Positions 1 to 8,490 of a stretch of DNA of 23,808 nt are shown here, in pieces (positions within the stretch are counted from its first letter, which is position 1; each line of letters starts with the position of its first letter). The notes beneath the pieces were generated by a model that was not told the origin of the DNA, made no database searches, and saw only the letters and a program-made list of their open reading frames with translations. The position numbers and the translations under genes were made by a program. The stretch comes from Azolla pinnata (taxonomy: Eukaryota > Streptophyta > Polypodiopsida > Salviniales > Salviniaceae), in NCBI GenBank assembly GCA_037176905.1, contig JBBBWG010008791.1:1-23808 (forward strand), read 5' to 3'.

Positions 1-90
1 CGTTCCGGGCCGGCCCGTCCCGCCGTCCACCGTTCCGGGCCGGCCGGTCCCGCCGTCCACCGTTCCGGTCCCGCCGGTCCCGCCGGCGGC
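1..90. repeat. 30-bp GC-rich tandem repeat, about 2.7 copies
   Basis: Units at 1-30 and 31-60 differ by one base. A third, partial and more diverged unit starts at 61. The period is a multiple of three, and in the minus-strand frame each unit encodes a ten-residue module containing RWTAG and GPE. The array may continue to the left of the window. Confidence 0.85.
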
Positions 91-266
91 GCCATCAGCA
101 CCGCCACCACCGTCACCAGGCCCAGCGCCACCGGCGCCGCCACCGCCACCCCCAACGACCTCACCCCCTTCCTCGCCGCTTCTCCCCTCCTCCGCCTCCT
201 CCGCTTCAAATCTTCTTCTTCCTCCTCTTCTTCTTCTTCTGCCTCCTTTGGCCCCCTGTGCTTCAT
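1..266 (-). CDS. 5' part of an unidentified single-pass membrane protein gene, running off the left edge
   Basis: From an ATG at 266-264 the minus strand stays open for 88 codons to the window edge. Visible in order: a short start MKHRGPK, a run of nine Glu (residues 10-18), six consecutive Arg (22-27), further basic residues to 36, a hydrophobic segment at about 38-59 rich in Val/Ala/Leu, then a Pro/Gly-rich stretch with a decapeptide RWTAGPAGPE-like unit repeated. This layout (basic cytosolic tail, one membrane segment near the N-terminus, Pro-rich stem) fits a type II membrane protein such as a Golgi enzyme, but I recognise no family and the body of the protein lies outside the window. Codons are strongly G/C-ending, unlike the other genes here. 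The frame could be a chance opening in GC-rich DNA; the ordered charge and hydrophobicity pattern argues for a real gene. Confidence 0.5.
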   Translation of the reverse strand, partial: MKHRGPKEAEEEEEEEEEDLKRRRRRRGEAARKGVRSLGVAVAAPVALGLVTVVAVLMAPPAGPAGPERWTAGPAGPERWTAGRAGPE

Positions 267-1000
267 CTCCTCGCTGTAGCACTCCTCCTCTCCATCTCCA
301 CCTCCACCTCCACTTCTAGGGTGCCTTCTTCTCGCCTTTAGCTCCGCGTTTGGGTGCTCCCTGCTCCTCTTCGCCAGACCCTCCTCCTCATGCCTGCTTG
401 AAGTATCCGACCCACCAGCACCAGCACCAGCAGCGCTGCTGGTGCTACTGTTGTTGTTGTTGTTGTTGTTCCTCATGCTTGGCAGGCAACAACCAACTCT
501 TGCTTCATCCTTCTCCCCTCTCTCTGCCTCCTCTGCTCCTCTGCCTCTTAACTAGAGGCCTTCTTCCTTCTTCTTCTTCCTTCTTCTTCTTCGAATTTCA
601 TGCTCCTGCCACTTGTCCTATTCCTTCTCCCCCCCAAGTGTCGCCATTCCAACCTCCCCCCCCCCCCAAAGGGCCCTTCCAAAGACAAAAACCTATGGTT
701 CCAATATTCCCCCTTTACCTCCATCTCCTTCTTCGTTATATTTTGATTTCCCCAACCACCATCCATACGTTGAATGCCCGTGCTCCCAAATCTGCACTGC
801 AAAAATTCGATCCAACCGCTCCGAAATCCGTGCTGCTGCTGCGAATCGATCGATCCAGCTGCCCCCCCAACCCCATCACACACGACCTCACCGATTCGTG
901 ACGAAGCCACCATGTATATATATACATATTTTATGACCATGAAACAAGTCAGCACCATCCCTTTCCTTACCATGAGCAAGCCCTTCCCTTCATTATGACC
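267..1000 (-). promoter_or_regulatory. Probable leader and promoter of the left-edge minus-strand gene
   Basis: On the minus strand this stretch is purine-rich (GGA, GAA and CAA runs), as plant 5' leaders often are. It includes a CAA/TTG triplet run at about 450-472 and a 24-bp perfect palindrome at 423-446. A TATA-like run lies at about 912-931 and could set a start site some 600 bases upstream of the ATG. Open frames on the plus strand here are Pro/Ser/Leu-rich shadows of the pyrimidine tracts and are not called as genes. Promoter placement is inferred. Confidence 0.3.
423..446. repeat. 24-bp perfect palindrome
   Basis: The 12 bases at 423-434 are the exact reverse complement of 435-446, centred on AGC/GCT with no spacer. 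It sits in the presumed 5' leader of the left-edge gene, where the RNA could form a hairpin. A CAG-type triplet run lies to its left and a TTG triplet run to its right, so it may have arisen by triplet slippage. Confidence 0.8.
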
Positions 1001-1746
1001 CTATTCCGAGCTCTATCGGATCCATTTGATCTGTTTTCAAACGGACCCCCTCTATCCCGATCTCCTTTCTTTGTCATTGACACTGCTTGTTTGCAAGGGG
1101 GCGACCTTCTTCTTGTTTTCTCACCTGATTTTGATCATGTTTTCATTCACCCTTGACTCTACCCAAGCCACGATCTTGTCAGCCATGTCAATCGCAGATT
1201 ATACTTCCAACAATCCTCTTAGTCATCGAAGCCTTTTATGCACGAATAAATACCACAGATGTATGAACCTGGCCTTTGTCCCACAGGAAGAACAACGAGT
1301 TTTGATCTATCATTCATGCATTCTGCTCTCTATTCTTAATGGTTCTTGCTTAGATAGATATATGAGCTAAGTAGACAACGCTGGGGATTCAGGCCTTGGC
1401 TATTCACCCCCCCTTCAATCTACATGCAGTTTAAGCACATGAAAAAGGCTCAAAAAGAATAAGCAATGATCTTATTTCTCGCCCCCTTTGTACCAAATTA
1501 AAGTAACCAATGAACACAATCTCGATGTATAAGCAGAATAATGTATTCTAAACCAGCTTTGGCTTTGGATTCTGGCATCTGGTATTTCATTCCAAGTTGT
1601 TTTGTAAAAACAATCTTGTTAACACTAAAATTTGCCTGCCGGTGTGTGTCATCAAATCAATTATTCTAACAGCCATTCCGGTATATAAGTCTCTGGATCG
1701 TGCGCGACGGATTCATCCTGAGCTCTGTTCAAAGAACACGATCGCA
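1001..1746. other. Intergenic: nothing recognised
   Basis: This stretch lies between the presumed promoter of the left-edge gene and the last PEX19 exon. It should include the PEX19 3' UTR on its right side, but I found no clean AATAAA on the minus strand close to the stop codon. The plus-strand open frames here show no recognisable motif or splice context. Confidence 0.5.
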
Positions 1747-4700
1747 TCACATCATGCTACAGTTCTTGTTCAATCCCGCTCCTTGATCGCCCTCCTGTAG
1801 CATACTGTTCAGGCTGAAAAAACAAAGAAAAATAGAAAGAAAAACCTCAGTGTGGCGAACGAAGTTTCGACTGATTAGTATGCTTGTCTAGTAATGAGAG
1901 AGTTAATCTTGCGGAAGGTTCAATGGACGGAAAGGTTGTAACGGTAAACTTCAAGGTCAGGGTTTCTTTCACCTGGAGGGGTTAAGGTGTGCATGGTAAC
2001 ACTGTTAACGCATTAGCCATTTATGTGGGTCAGTAAAGTCAAGCTTTAGGGATTGGTTTTATCCCATCTATACTTCCTTCGCAGTACCAAAATATTTTCA
2101 AGAAAATTAACAATCCCGTGATTTGGGAGCTTGCTGGTGAGAAGGATGTATGGTCCGACCGGAGAGTTTGTATGCACTTACCTTCGGAAGAAGAATAAAT
2201 AAAAAAAACAAAAAAGTTGCTTTATTGGTTAGTTCTTGGGCTAAGCAACACTTACAATGAGAAGTCATCCCCTCCAAGTGGCATATCAGGAGCAAGCTCT
2301 TGGACGAGGTCATTCGGTGGCTGGCCACATGCTTGCATGTTCTGCATGATGTCTACAATCCTTTCGAAATCATCTGGCGTTGTCTCGTAAACTCCACAGA
2401 GCTCCTTGATGTACTCAAACTGCTTCGAATATCGGGCGAATTCACTATTGCTGAGGGTAGGTTTATTGGTTTCCAACCATCTCGGGTACTTGTCACGAAA
2501 TTCTCGCATAGGTTCATGAAGGACTTCTTTCGACAAAAGCTGCCGCATCATAGTGTCCATTACAGATTGGAAATCCTGCAACACAGCATCACATCACCTC
2601 GCTGATAATGGGCAAGGCTAGCCAATCAATGGCGAACAAAAAAGACTAACACGTCTCACAAGGTAGGTCCTGGTATGAAGCTAGATTATGAAGAAATTCT
2701 CCCATGGGTTCATGAGGATTATCTTTGGACCATCGGCATCTGCATCATTGAGTCGTTGCAGATTGGAAGACTTAGTGATGCAAAATTTCCCCCTCATTAT
2801 GGATGGAAATTCTAAGACGGAAATGAGGTCTTCGAATTCAACTAAGACTGCTAGAGCTTGCCTGCTCAAATCAGCGATAACAGATTGTATCCTTCAATTT
2901 CATACCTCAAAGAGGTAGATGTGGTGTTTGAATATGCTGGCATGTCAGTGACGAGTCTCAGAAAACAGGCAGCTGCTTTTCGGTCTTTTTAGTATGAGAA
3001 CCATGACTATGGTGTCATGGCATCAAACCAACTTATGCCTCCATTAACGAAAGAAAGGTTCCAAACCGGCATTCGCGTACCACACTTGGCTAGAAATTGT
3101 TCTTGTTACCAATTTTCTCGAGGTTCGTGGTGTGTACTAAATGTTCTCACATGTGTATTTCTGACAAAACTTCCTTAAGCAGCTTCCCTAAATTATATTC
3201 GACTACTGCAATCTTTACAGTTCGAAAAGCATATAATTTCATCATAACACTGTAGGATTAGAACATTGCGTATGTGCATCAGCATGCATACTTCCCAGAG
3301 TATCCTCATAGTTTACAGACTATGAAGAGTTTATAAAGTAATAGAGTATCATACACGATACATGGACATTTTTAGATAAAGGTGCTCATGGCCTTCTCGT
3401 TTCTGAAAGTCCGATTGGAGATAATATACCCTCAGGAACGCAGATACTCAAATGCATCACTGCGCTAGTATGGGGTCATATACTACTAATAGCAGCACAG
3501 TGGCCAGAATTTCAGGCTCCTAATTTGGAGGAGAGAACCTTGCTTCCAAATAAGCATGAATGGCCAGATTTTCCAAGACAACGTATGTCCCATGGATGAT
3601 GAATTCGATGCCAATCTTAAGGGGTAGAAAAGACTAATCAAATGGAACCTATTCTGAAATTTGGATATATGCAATGCATGGTGATGCCTATCGTAGAAGG
3701 AACCCACTACAAGAATGAAATACAACGTTATCTGGAGAGAGCTAAGAGACAAGCTAAAACATGTCTTGCTTGAATCAAAATCATCGAGTGACTCCAACTA
3801 TGAGATTTCTGCTATGCTTACCGGAATTCGATGCACATAATACGCTTGTGTTCAAGCTCTAATATGCACGTTATTATGCAAAAGATAAGCTCTATGAATG
3901 TGCATAGCATGCTTCTATTCAGGCTCTAATATGCACATAATCGTGCTTTACTATGCAAAAGGTACAATCTAAAAGTGTGCATAACAAGGTTGTATTGACG
4001 CTCCAATATGCATATCAACAAGGATTACTGTGCAAAAGGTACACTCACTTTCTACGCAGATAGTCACACGTGTATACGTCCTATTGAGAAAGACACACAA
4101 TCAGACAACCTGACTTTCAAGCCATGCTACACTCGGAACACACATGAATAAACACTTCCAGCACGCTTTGATATCGACCATTTGAAAGATCCGTCATTCT
4201 TGTGACCACCTTACGACAGTGGAATTGAAACACAGCTAGAAGGAAAAAGGGATCTTTCATTTACCTCATTCGTGCCCAATTCCTCGAATTGCTTCACGAT
4301 GCTTTCGACGAGCTTATCGCCATTGGTGTCGATATCACTACTAGTACCCATACCTTCCAAAGTACTTCTTGTTTGCTGAGCGAGCTCTTCGAGCACATCT
4401 GAGAACATTCCGCCGCCGCCGCTACTACTACTTGTACCCGAACTTGAGGAATTACCTTCTCGTTTAGGAGGTAAGGAAGATGATGGCCTCGCGCTACTTT
4501 TCGGCTTCCCCGGGCTTGCTTTCTTTCCTTTAGGGCCCAAGGCAGGAAGACCCAAGCCAAGACCCTGCCCAAGGCTAGGCTTGTTCACCGACGATGCCGC
4601 CTCTTTCTCGCTGAAGGAGGCGGTAAAACATAGCAATATTAACGACAAAATCAACAAGACTCTACTTCCGTTTCTTTTCCAGGGCCAGAAGGAACAAAAA

Positions 4701-4986
4701 AGGGGCAAATTTCGATGATGCAAAAGAACAGGGAAAACCCAAAAGGAGGGGGCGTTGGAAAGAGAGACGTACCTTGTTGGAGGAGCAGGAGGAGCCAGGG
4801 CCCGGAAGTCATGGAGAGCACCTGAAAGAAGAAGCAACAGGGAGAAGAGATGTTGAGGAATCGATCGAATGATGACGGATTGCGACCCATATATACATAT
4901 GCATATGTATAGAAGATGTTGAAGCGGGGGAGAGAGATTGCGATGTTACTGTCCAGGAGGTCGTCCAGGTCGTCGAGCTCGGCCAT
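1747..4986 (-). CDS. PEX19: Peroxisome biogenesis protein PEX19 (five coding exons, 272 aa)
   Basis: PEX19 is the cytosolic chaperone and import receptor for peroxisomal membrane proteins; it docks on PEX3. Coding exons: 4986-4950, 4821-4773, 4610-4265, 2575-2256 and 1813-1747. All junctions are GT-AG and the frame is kept throughout (819 nt). The N-terminus MAELDDLDDLLDSALHDF is the acidic start typical of plant PEX19. A Ser/Gly/Lys-rich linker follows at about residues 35-85. Residues 137-250 carry the conserved core, with KQFEELG, MMRQLLSKEVLHEPM, KYPRWL and CGQPPNDLVQE. The last exon encodes 21 residues ending in CSMM (269-272), a CaaX box whose final Met predicts farnesylation. Intron 4 has a strong GTAAGT donor and a T-rich acceptor. 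Length is slightly above the roughly 245-residue Arabidopsis proteins as I remember them, because of the linker. Intron 3 (4264-2576) is 1.7 kb and repeat-bearing. Confidence 0.95.
2693..2772 (-). pseudogene. Decayed duplicate of the start of PEX19 exon 4, inside intron 3
   Basis: Read on the minus strand, this stretch aligns with the first 80 or so bases of PEX19 exon 4 (2575-2496). Shared blocks include TTCCAATCTG near the exon start and CATGAACC-ATG-GAGAATTTC near the other end, about 22 of 25 bases in the latter. The corresponding peptide NPWENF mirrors EPMREF of the real exon. The order and spacing of the matching blocks are kept while the middle has drifted, so this looks like an old partial tandem exon duplication rather than chance. 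I see no convincing splice acceptor and donor pair around it, so inclusion in mRNA is unlikely. Confidence 0.65.
3832..4046. repeat. Three diverged tandem units of about 69-77 bp in PEX19 intron 3
   Basis: Units at about 3832-3900, 3901-3977 and 3978-4046 each hold, in the same order, a TGCATA/TGCACA start, a CTC(T/C)AATATGCA block and a (T/G)TGCAAAAG block followed by a short A-rich tail. The copies are diverged and differ in length, so the duplication is not recent. The units are AT-rich and show no coding potential. Confidence 0.75.
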
Positions 4987-5079
4987 ATCCGTTCCTCAGC
5001 AGCAGAAGAAGCAGCACGAAGAAGCAGTAGCTGCTGCAGAGATGGAGATTTGAGGTGTTTTGCACGCTATGCAGACATC

Positions 5080-5172
5080 CACCGCTTCTCTCTCTCTCTC
5101 TCTCTCTCAGACTCTCTCTTTCTCTTTCTCTTTCTCTTTCTCTCTTCTCTTTCTCTTTCTCTTCTCTTCTGT
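5080..5172. repeat. CT/CTTT microsatellite upstream of PEX19
   Basis: An almost pure pyrimidine tract on the plus strand (GA-rich on the PEX19 sense strand), made of a (TC)n stretch followed by CTTTCT and CTTTCTCT variants. It starts about 95 bases upstream of the PEX19 ATG, so it lies in the presumed core promoter or 5' leader. GA/CT tracts at this position are common in plant promoters and can bind GAGA-binding BPC proteins. Confidence 0.85.
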
Positions 5173-5900
5173 CAAGAGGTCATGAGTTCAAATCTCGTCT
5201 TCTTCCAAACAAGGTCAAATTTTTGTTTTTCTTTTTGCTTTCTATGGATTTGCTTTCTATGTATACTTACTTGTTTCTTTTTTTTTTTTCTTTTTTGAGA
5301 TCAAGGAAGAGCTTTTCTAGATGTGTTTTTGGTTTGCTTTGTAGTAATCTCTTCTGTGATGTCAAGAGGTCATGAGTTCGAATCTCGTCGTCTGCTTCTG
5401 TATGTATTGGCTTGTTTCTTTTATTTTTTGAGATCAGGGAAAAACTTTTCTGGATGTATTCTTGTTTTGCTTTGTAATATATATAGATATGTAAGCTCTT
5501 CCGGAGGTCATGAGTTCAAAACTTGTCTTCTTCCAAACAAGGTCAAATTTTGTTTTTTTTTTTCTTTTGCTTTCTATGTATACTTGTTTTTTTTTTTTTT
5601 GAGATCAGGGAAGAAGTTTTGTAGTTGTGTTTTCGGTTTGCTTTGTAATAATCTCTCTCTGCTGTCAAGAGGTCACGAGTTCGAATCTCGTCTGCTTCCA
5701 AACAAGGTTGAATTTGTTTAGCTTTCTGTATATGCTTACTCGTTTTTTTTTTTAGTTTTCGAGATCAGCGAAAAACTTTTCTAGATGTGTTTTTGGTTTG
5801 CTTTGTAATAATCTCCTCTCTGATGTCAAGAGGTCACGAGTTCGAATCTCATCTGCTTCCAAACAAGGTCGAATTTGTTTAGCTTTTTGTTTATACTTCG
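5165..5900 (+). repeat. Tandem array of about five units, each with a tRNA 3'-half-like segment (SINE-like)
   Basis: Five copies of a GTCAAGAGGTCA(C/T)GAG-type segment begin at about 5171, 5361, 5500, 5663 and 5825. In the best copies (5663, 5825) the segment reads as a variable loop AGGTC, a 5-bp stem ACGAG/CTCGT (closing base changed in the last copy) around a seven-base T-loop TTCGAAT, and a CTGCTTCCA tail, which matches the 3' half of a tRNA. Units continue with a conserved body (AAACAAGGT, then TTTGTTTAGCTTT-like sequence), a poly-T run and a second conserved block starting GAGATCA (5297, 5431, 5600, 5760). No D-arm, A box or anticodon arm is visible, so these are not tRNA genes. A SINE that spread by tandem duplication is the best reading; the family is not identified. 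Confidence 0.65.
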
Positions 5901-6034
5901 ATACTCTGTGCAATGTACAATAGTCGATACGTACTGATTTTGCGATCTGGCGGTCACATGAGCCCAATTTGTCGGAGCGTTGAAAACGTAATCAAGCAGA
6001 AGCAGAAGAAGAAGACGTGTTTAGAGCGGCAAAC

Positions 6035-6130
6035 AACAACTATCATGAGTGCCAACACAAAAAGGTTCATTTGTAGGTTTGAACTTGTGACTTGTAACTA
6101 TATAAGCTAATATCTTACCGATTAAAACAT
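6035..6130 (-). mobile_element. Possible tRNA-derived SINE fragment
   Basis: On the minus strand the order TCGGTAAGATATTAGC (A-box-like region), AGTTACAAGTCACAAG, then GTTCAAACC (B-box-like) resembles the tRNA-related head of plant SINEs. The A-box match is poor and I could not see a clear tail or target-site duplications. It lies directly beside the tRNA-like array but differs from it in sequence. Confidence 0.35.
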
Positions 6131-6199
6131 CTTATTTCTATCAATAAATATTATATTTTAAATACTTGATAATAGTTTAAAACATTACCATATTAACGT

Positions 6200-6494
6200 T
6201 AAAAAACGACTTGCGACATCAGTCGACATCGCAAGTCCTCAGAGCCACCCAAGAGGCAATCATGCATGAGGCCTAGACCTGTATAAATACTGAGCTGGTC
6301 TCAGTATTAAACCATTCCGGTTGAACGCCAGTCTTCGGCGCCTTCTACTCCAAGTCTCCTGGTAATACATATCTTGTCTTCTTGTTCTTATCTGGTTTTT
6401 TCCTCTTCGTGTTCGTGTCTTCCAAGTCCGTCGTCGTCGACGAGCTTCGGCCGTGACAACAACGATTTCGGAGGCGGCTTTCTTCGTGCAGTTT
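6200..6494 (+). mobile_element. LTR-like or promoter-like remnant
   Basis: This stretch has a 9-bp inverted repeat (6208-6216 with 6229-6237), a CATGCATG RY-type motif at 6261-6268, a TATAAATA box at 6282-6289, then a pyrimidine-rich, GC-richer stretch. The arrangement resembles the U3-R-U5 order of a plant LTR and could be a solo LTR or LTR fossil. I found no matching second LTR, primer-binding site or internal coding region in the window, and the ends are uncertain. The alternative is an upstream promoter and leader of the ISD11 gene. Confidence 0.25.
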
Positions 6495-6688
6495 TATCCG
6501 TAAAACAGATAATTAACGCGCCTTAACGACGGGAGAAGCCACGCGTCGAACAAGCACAAAGTGGGGTAATTATCATTAATTACTTGTTCAGTATCCGTAA
6601 AACAGATAATTAACGCGCCTTAACGACGGGAGAAGCCACGCGTCGAACAAGCACAAAGTGGGGTAATTATCATTAATTACTTGTTCAG
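6495..6688. repeat. Perfect 97-bp tandem duplication
   Basis: 6495-6591 and 6592-6688 are identical base for base by eye, starting TATCCGTAAAACAG and ending TTGTTCAG. Identity over the whole unit means the duplication is recent, has been homogenised, or is an assembly artefact. Each unit includes an internal near-palindrome (GTAATTATCATTAATTAC). It lies about 150 bases upstream of the presumed ISD11 first exon. Confidence 0.95.
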
Positions 6689-6799
6689 GTTGATTGATTT
6701 AGAGGAGTGGATTCATGGTTAACAAGAGGAGTCAAAACACAGACAGTAATTAGGCAGGTGTAATTAGGCAGTAATTAGAGAGTAATTAAAATTAAGAAT

Positions 6800-6914
6800 G
6801 TGGTTCATGACAGAAAACACAGACAGCGGAAATTTGTAAACCCTAGAAAAACTCAGACCAGAGCTCCATCGCCATCGCCATCGCCATCGCCTGCTTTCGT
6901 TCTCTGCTTCTCAG
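6800..6914 (+). other. 5'-UTR exon of the ISD11 gene, with telo-box and CCATCG repeat
   Basis: A telo-box AAACCCTA lies at 6838-6845, a frequent element near the start of plant housekeeping genes. A CCATCG hexamer repeat follows at about 6867-6890. The stretch ends in TTCTCAG followed by a strong GTAAGC donor at 6915. Joining it to the acceptor at about 8479 (TTCTGTTCCAG) gives a leader that meets the ISD11 start codon a few bases later. The left end of the exon is a guess; a transcription start near the telo-box is inferred. Confidence 0.6.
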
Positions 6915-7679
6915 GTAAGCCGGCGAAACGCTGCTCCCCACACGAAAATTTGTCTTCCTTGTACTGTTTTGTTTTTACAAACGATCTCTGTTTCTCTGAC
7001 TCTCGCAACCCCGTCTCGTGGATGGATGAGATGGGAACCATGGCAATCCTGCTGCAAAACGGCTTACATCGTAATCCCCTCCCCCCCCCGCCCCTCCCTC
7101 CTTCCGATCTTGTTTCCGCAACGCATGTGATCTGGTCACTGTCTGTGCTACGATGTGTCTCATTGCTCCTGCAAATACTTGTTTGGAAGCTTCCCGTTTT
7201 CTCGGAAATGTCGCTGGCAATCTCTCAGGGTCGGCTACGGACAGACGTTCACCTTCACCACGTTCAGAGATCCTTCACTAAGATTATCGGTTTCCGGGGT
7301 GAACATATGGCTGGTTTTAATCATTTGGCGGGTCTTAGTATGGCTTCTTAGTTTTGTCCAATGATTGCCAAGGGCTTATCTGATCACGTTGTCTCAGTAT
7401 GGCTTCGTAGTTTTGCTCATTGATGGTACACGAGCTTTGCTCCCTTTTTTCAAGTTTTTTGCTTGTTTTTTTCTCTTAAAAGGAAGAATGTTTTTTTAGC
7501 TCTACGTATGGTTTTCTAGCCTCAAACTTCTGTTTAGGTCACCAGGCAACATAGCCTAAACCCTGAACCCTAAGCTTGTGAAATTATGGCCTACCTTCCT
7601 ATTCCACTGCTTCCCATAACCGTGCATGTCCCTTGCATTCCTTATGTTTCACAAGCTTGTTAGCAACACGGATATCCAC

Positions 7680-8190
7680 TAAGCCATACTTTGGTATGGT
7701 TGTGTCCGGGATTCCATAGATTGATAGCTGGATTTCTGACTCTATAGAGAATATTGCTGAATGTGTGATACTCATGTTCATATGAATCTCATATCTGGTA
7801 GTTTTATGATTCTCTCCCTGTTCACTGTGCCGTTGCCTTAATCTCTTTTATGCTCTCCTACTATCAGTAATTGTTTCCTTTGCAACCGTTGACAAAATTG
7901 GCTCTTTGGATCTTTTCTTATGCTACCGTTTAGATCGGCTATCTGCTATTGGCATGGCTATGTGTTGGGTTACATAGATTCTTAGCTGGAATTTTGATTT
8001 TAGCAGAGTGTATTGCTAAATATGTGGTACTCATGTTCATATTGCTCACTTACTTCGTAGCTCTCTCCCTGTTCTCTATGTCTTTGCCGCAATCTCTTTT
8101 ATGCATATGTACTATCAATTGTTTCCATTGCAATCCTCGACAACATTGGCTGTTTGGATGTTTTCTTCTTCCGCCTGTTAGATCCAGTTT
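7680..8190. repeat. Tandem duplication (about 257 bp, two diverged copies) in the ISD11 5'-UTR intron
   Basis: Copies at about 7680-7937 and 7938-8190 share, in order: a GGTATGG/GGCATGG block, CATAGATT-TAGCTGGA-TTTTGA, AT(A/G)TGTG-TACTCATGTTCATAT, CTCTCCCTGTTC, AATCTCTTTTATGC, TACTATCA-TAATTGTTTCC, TTGCAA(C/T)C, and TTTGGAT-TTTTCTT. The offset between matching points is 258 bases at the left end and slightly less further right. Many substitutions and small gaps mark it as an older event than the 97-bp repeat. Confidence 0.75.
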
Positions 8191-8490
8191 TTAGTAGTAT
8201 TCTATATTACTCACTGGATTGTGCAAATGGGCACCTTACAATCTGTCTTCATCCCTCTCTTAAATAAGGTTATAGTTTCTAAACTGTTGTATAATATACA
8301 CATGAAATTCCACATATGTGAAATCTAGCAGCACCATTGTCCCTACAATGCTAGAAGCCTATATAATGCAAAGTCAAGAAATTTGTACAAACTTGTTTCT
8401 ATTTTTTGTACTCCTTCATACGTAACTCAATCAAATTTCATATGTGCGAAGACTGACCTGTTACTTTCTTCTGTTCCAGTGTTTTCCAAG

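Noticed and set aside
350-979. Overlapping open frames on both strands (for example 350-901 plus, 548-979 minus)
   Set aside because: Low-complexity Pro/Ser/Cys/Leu sequence produced by pyrimidine and triplet runs. No domain, no codon bias, and the position fits a leader or promoter.
5050-5721. Plus-strand open frames through the CT tract and tRNA-like array
   Set aside because: The frames translate microsatellite and poly-T sequence into Leu/Ser/Phe runs and repeat with the array units. Not protein-coding.
5660-5860. Functional tRNA genes
   Set aside because: Only the 3' half (variable loop, T-arm, acceptor tail) is present; no D-arm, anticodon arm or A box precedes it.
6800-7351. A 183-residue plus-strand open frame
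   Set aside because: It runs across a strong GTAAGC donor and into the inferred 5'-UTR intron, with Ser/Pro repeats from the CCATCG tract. No homology pattern recognised.
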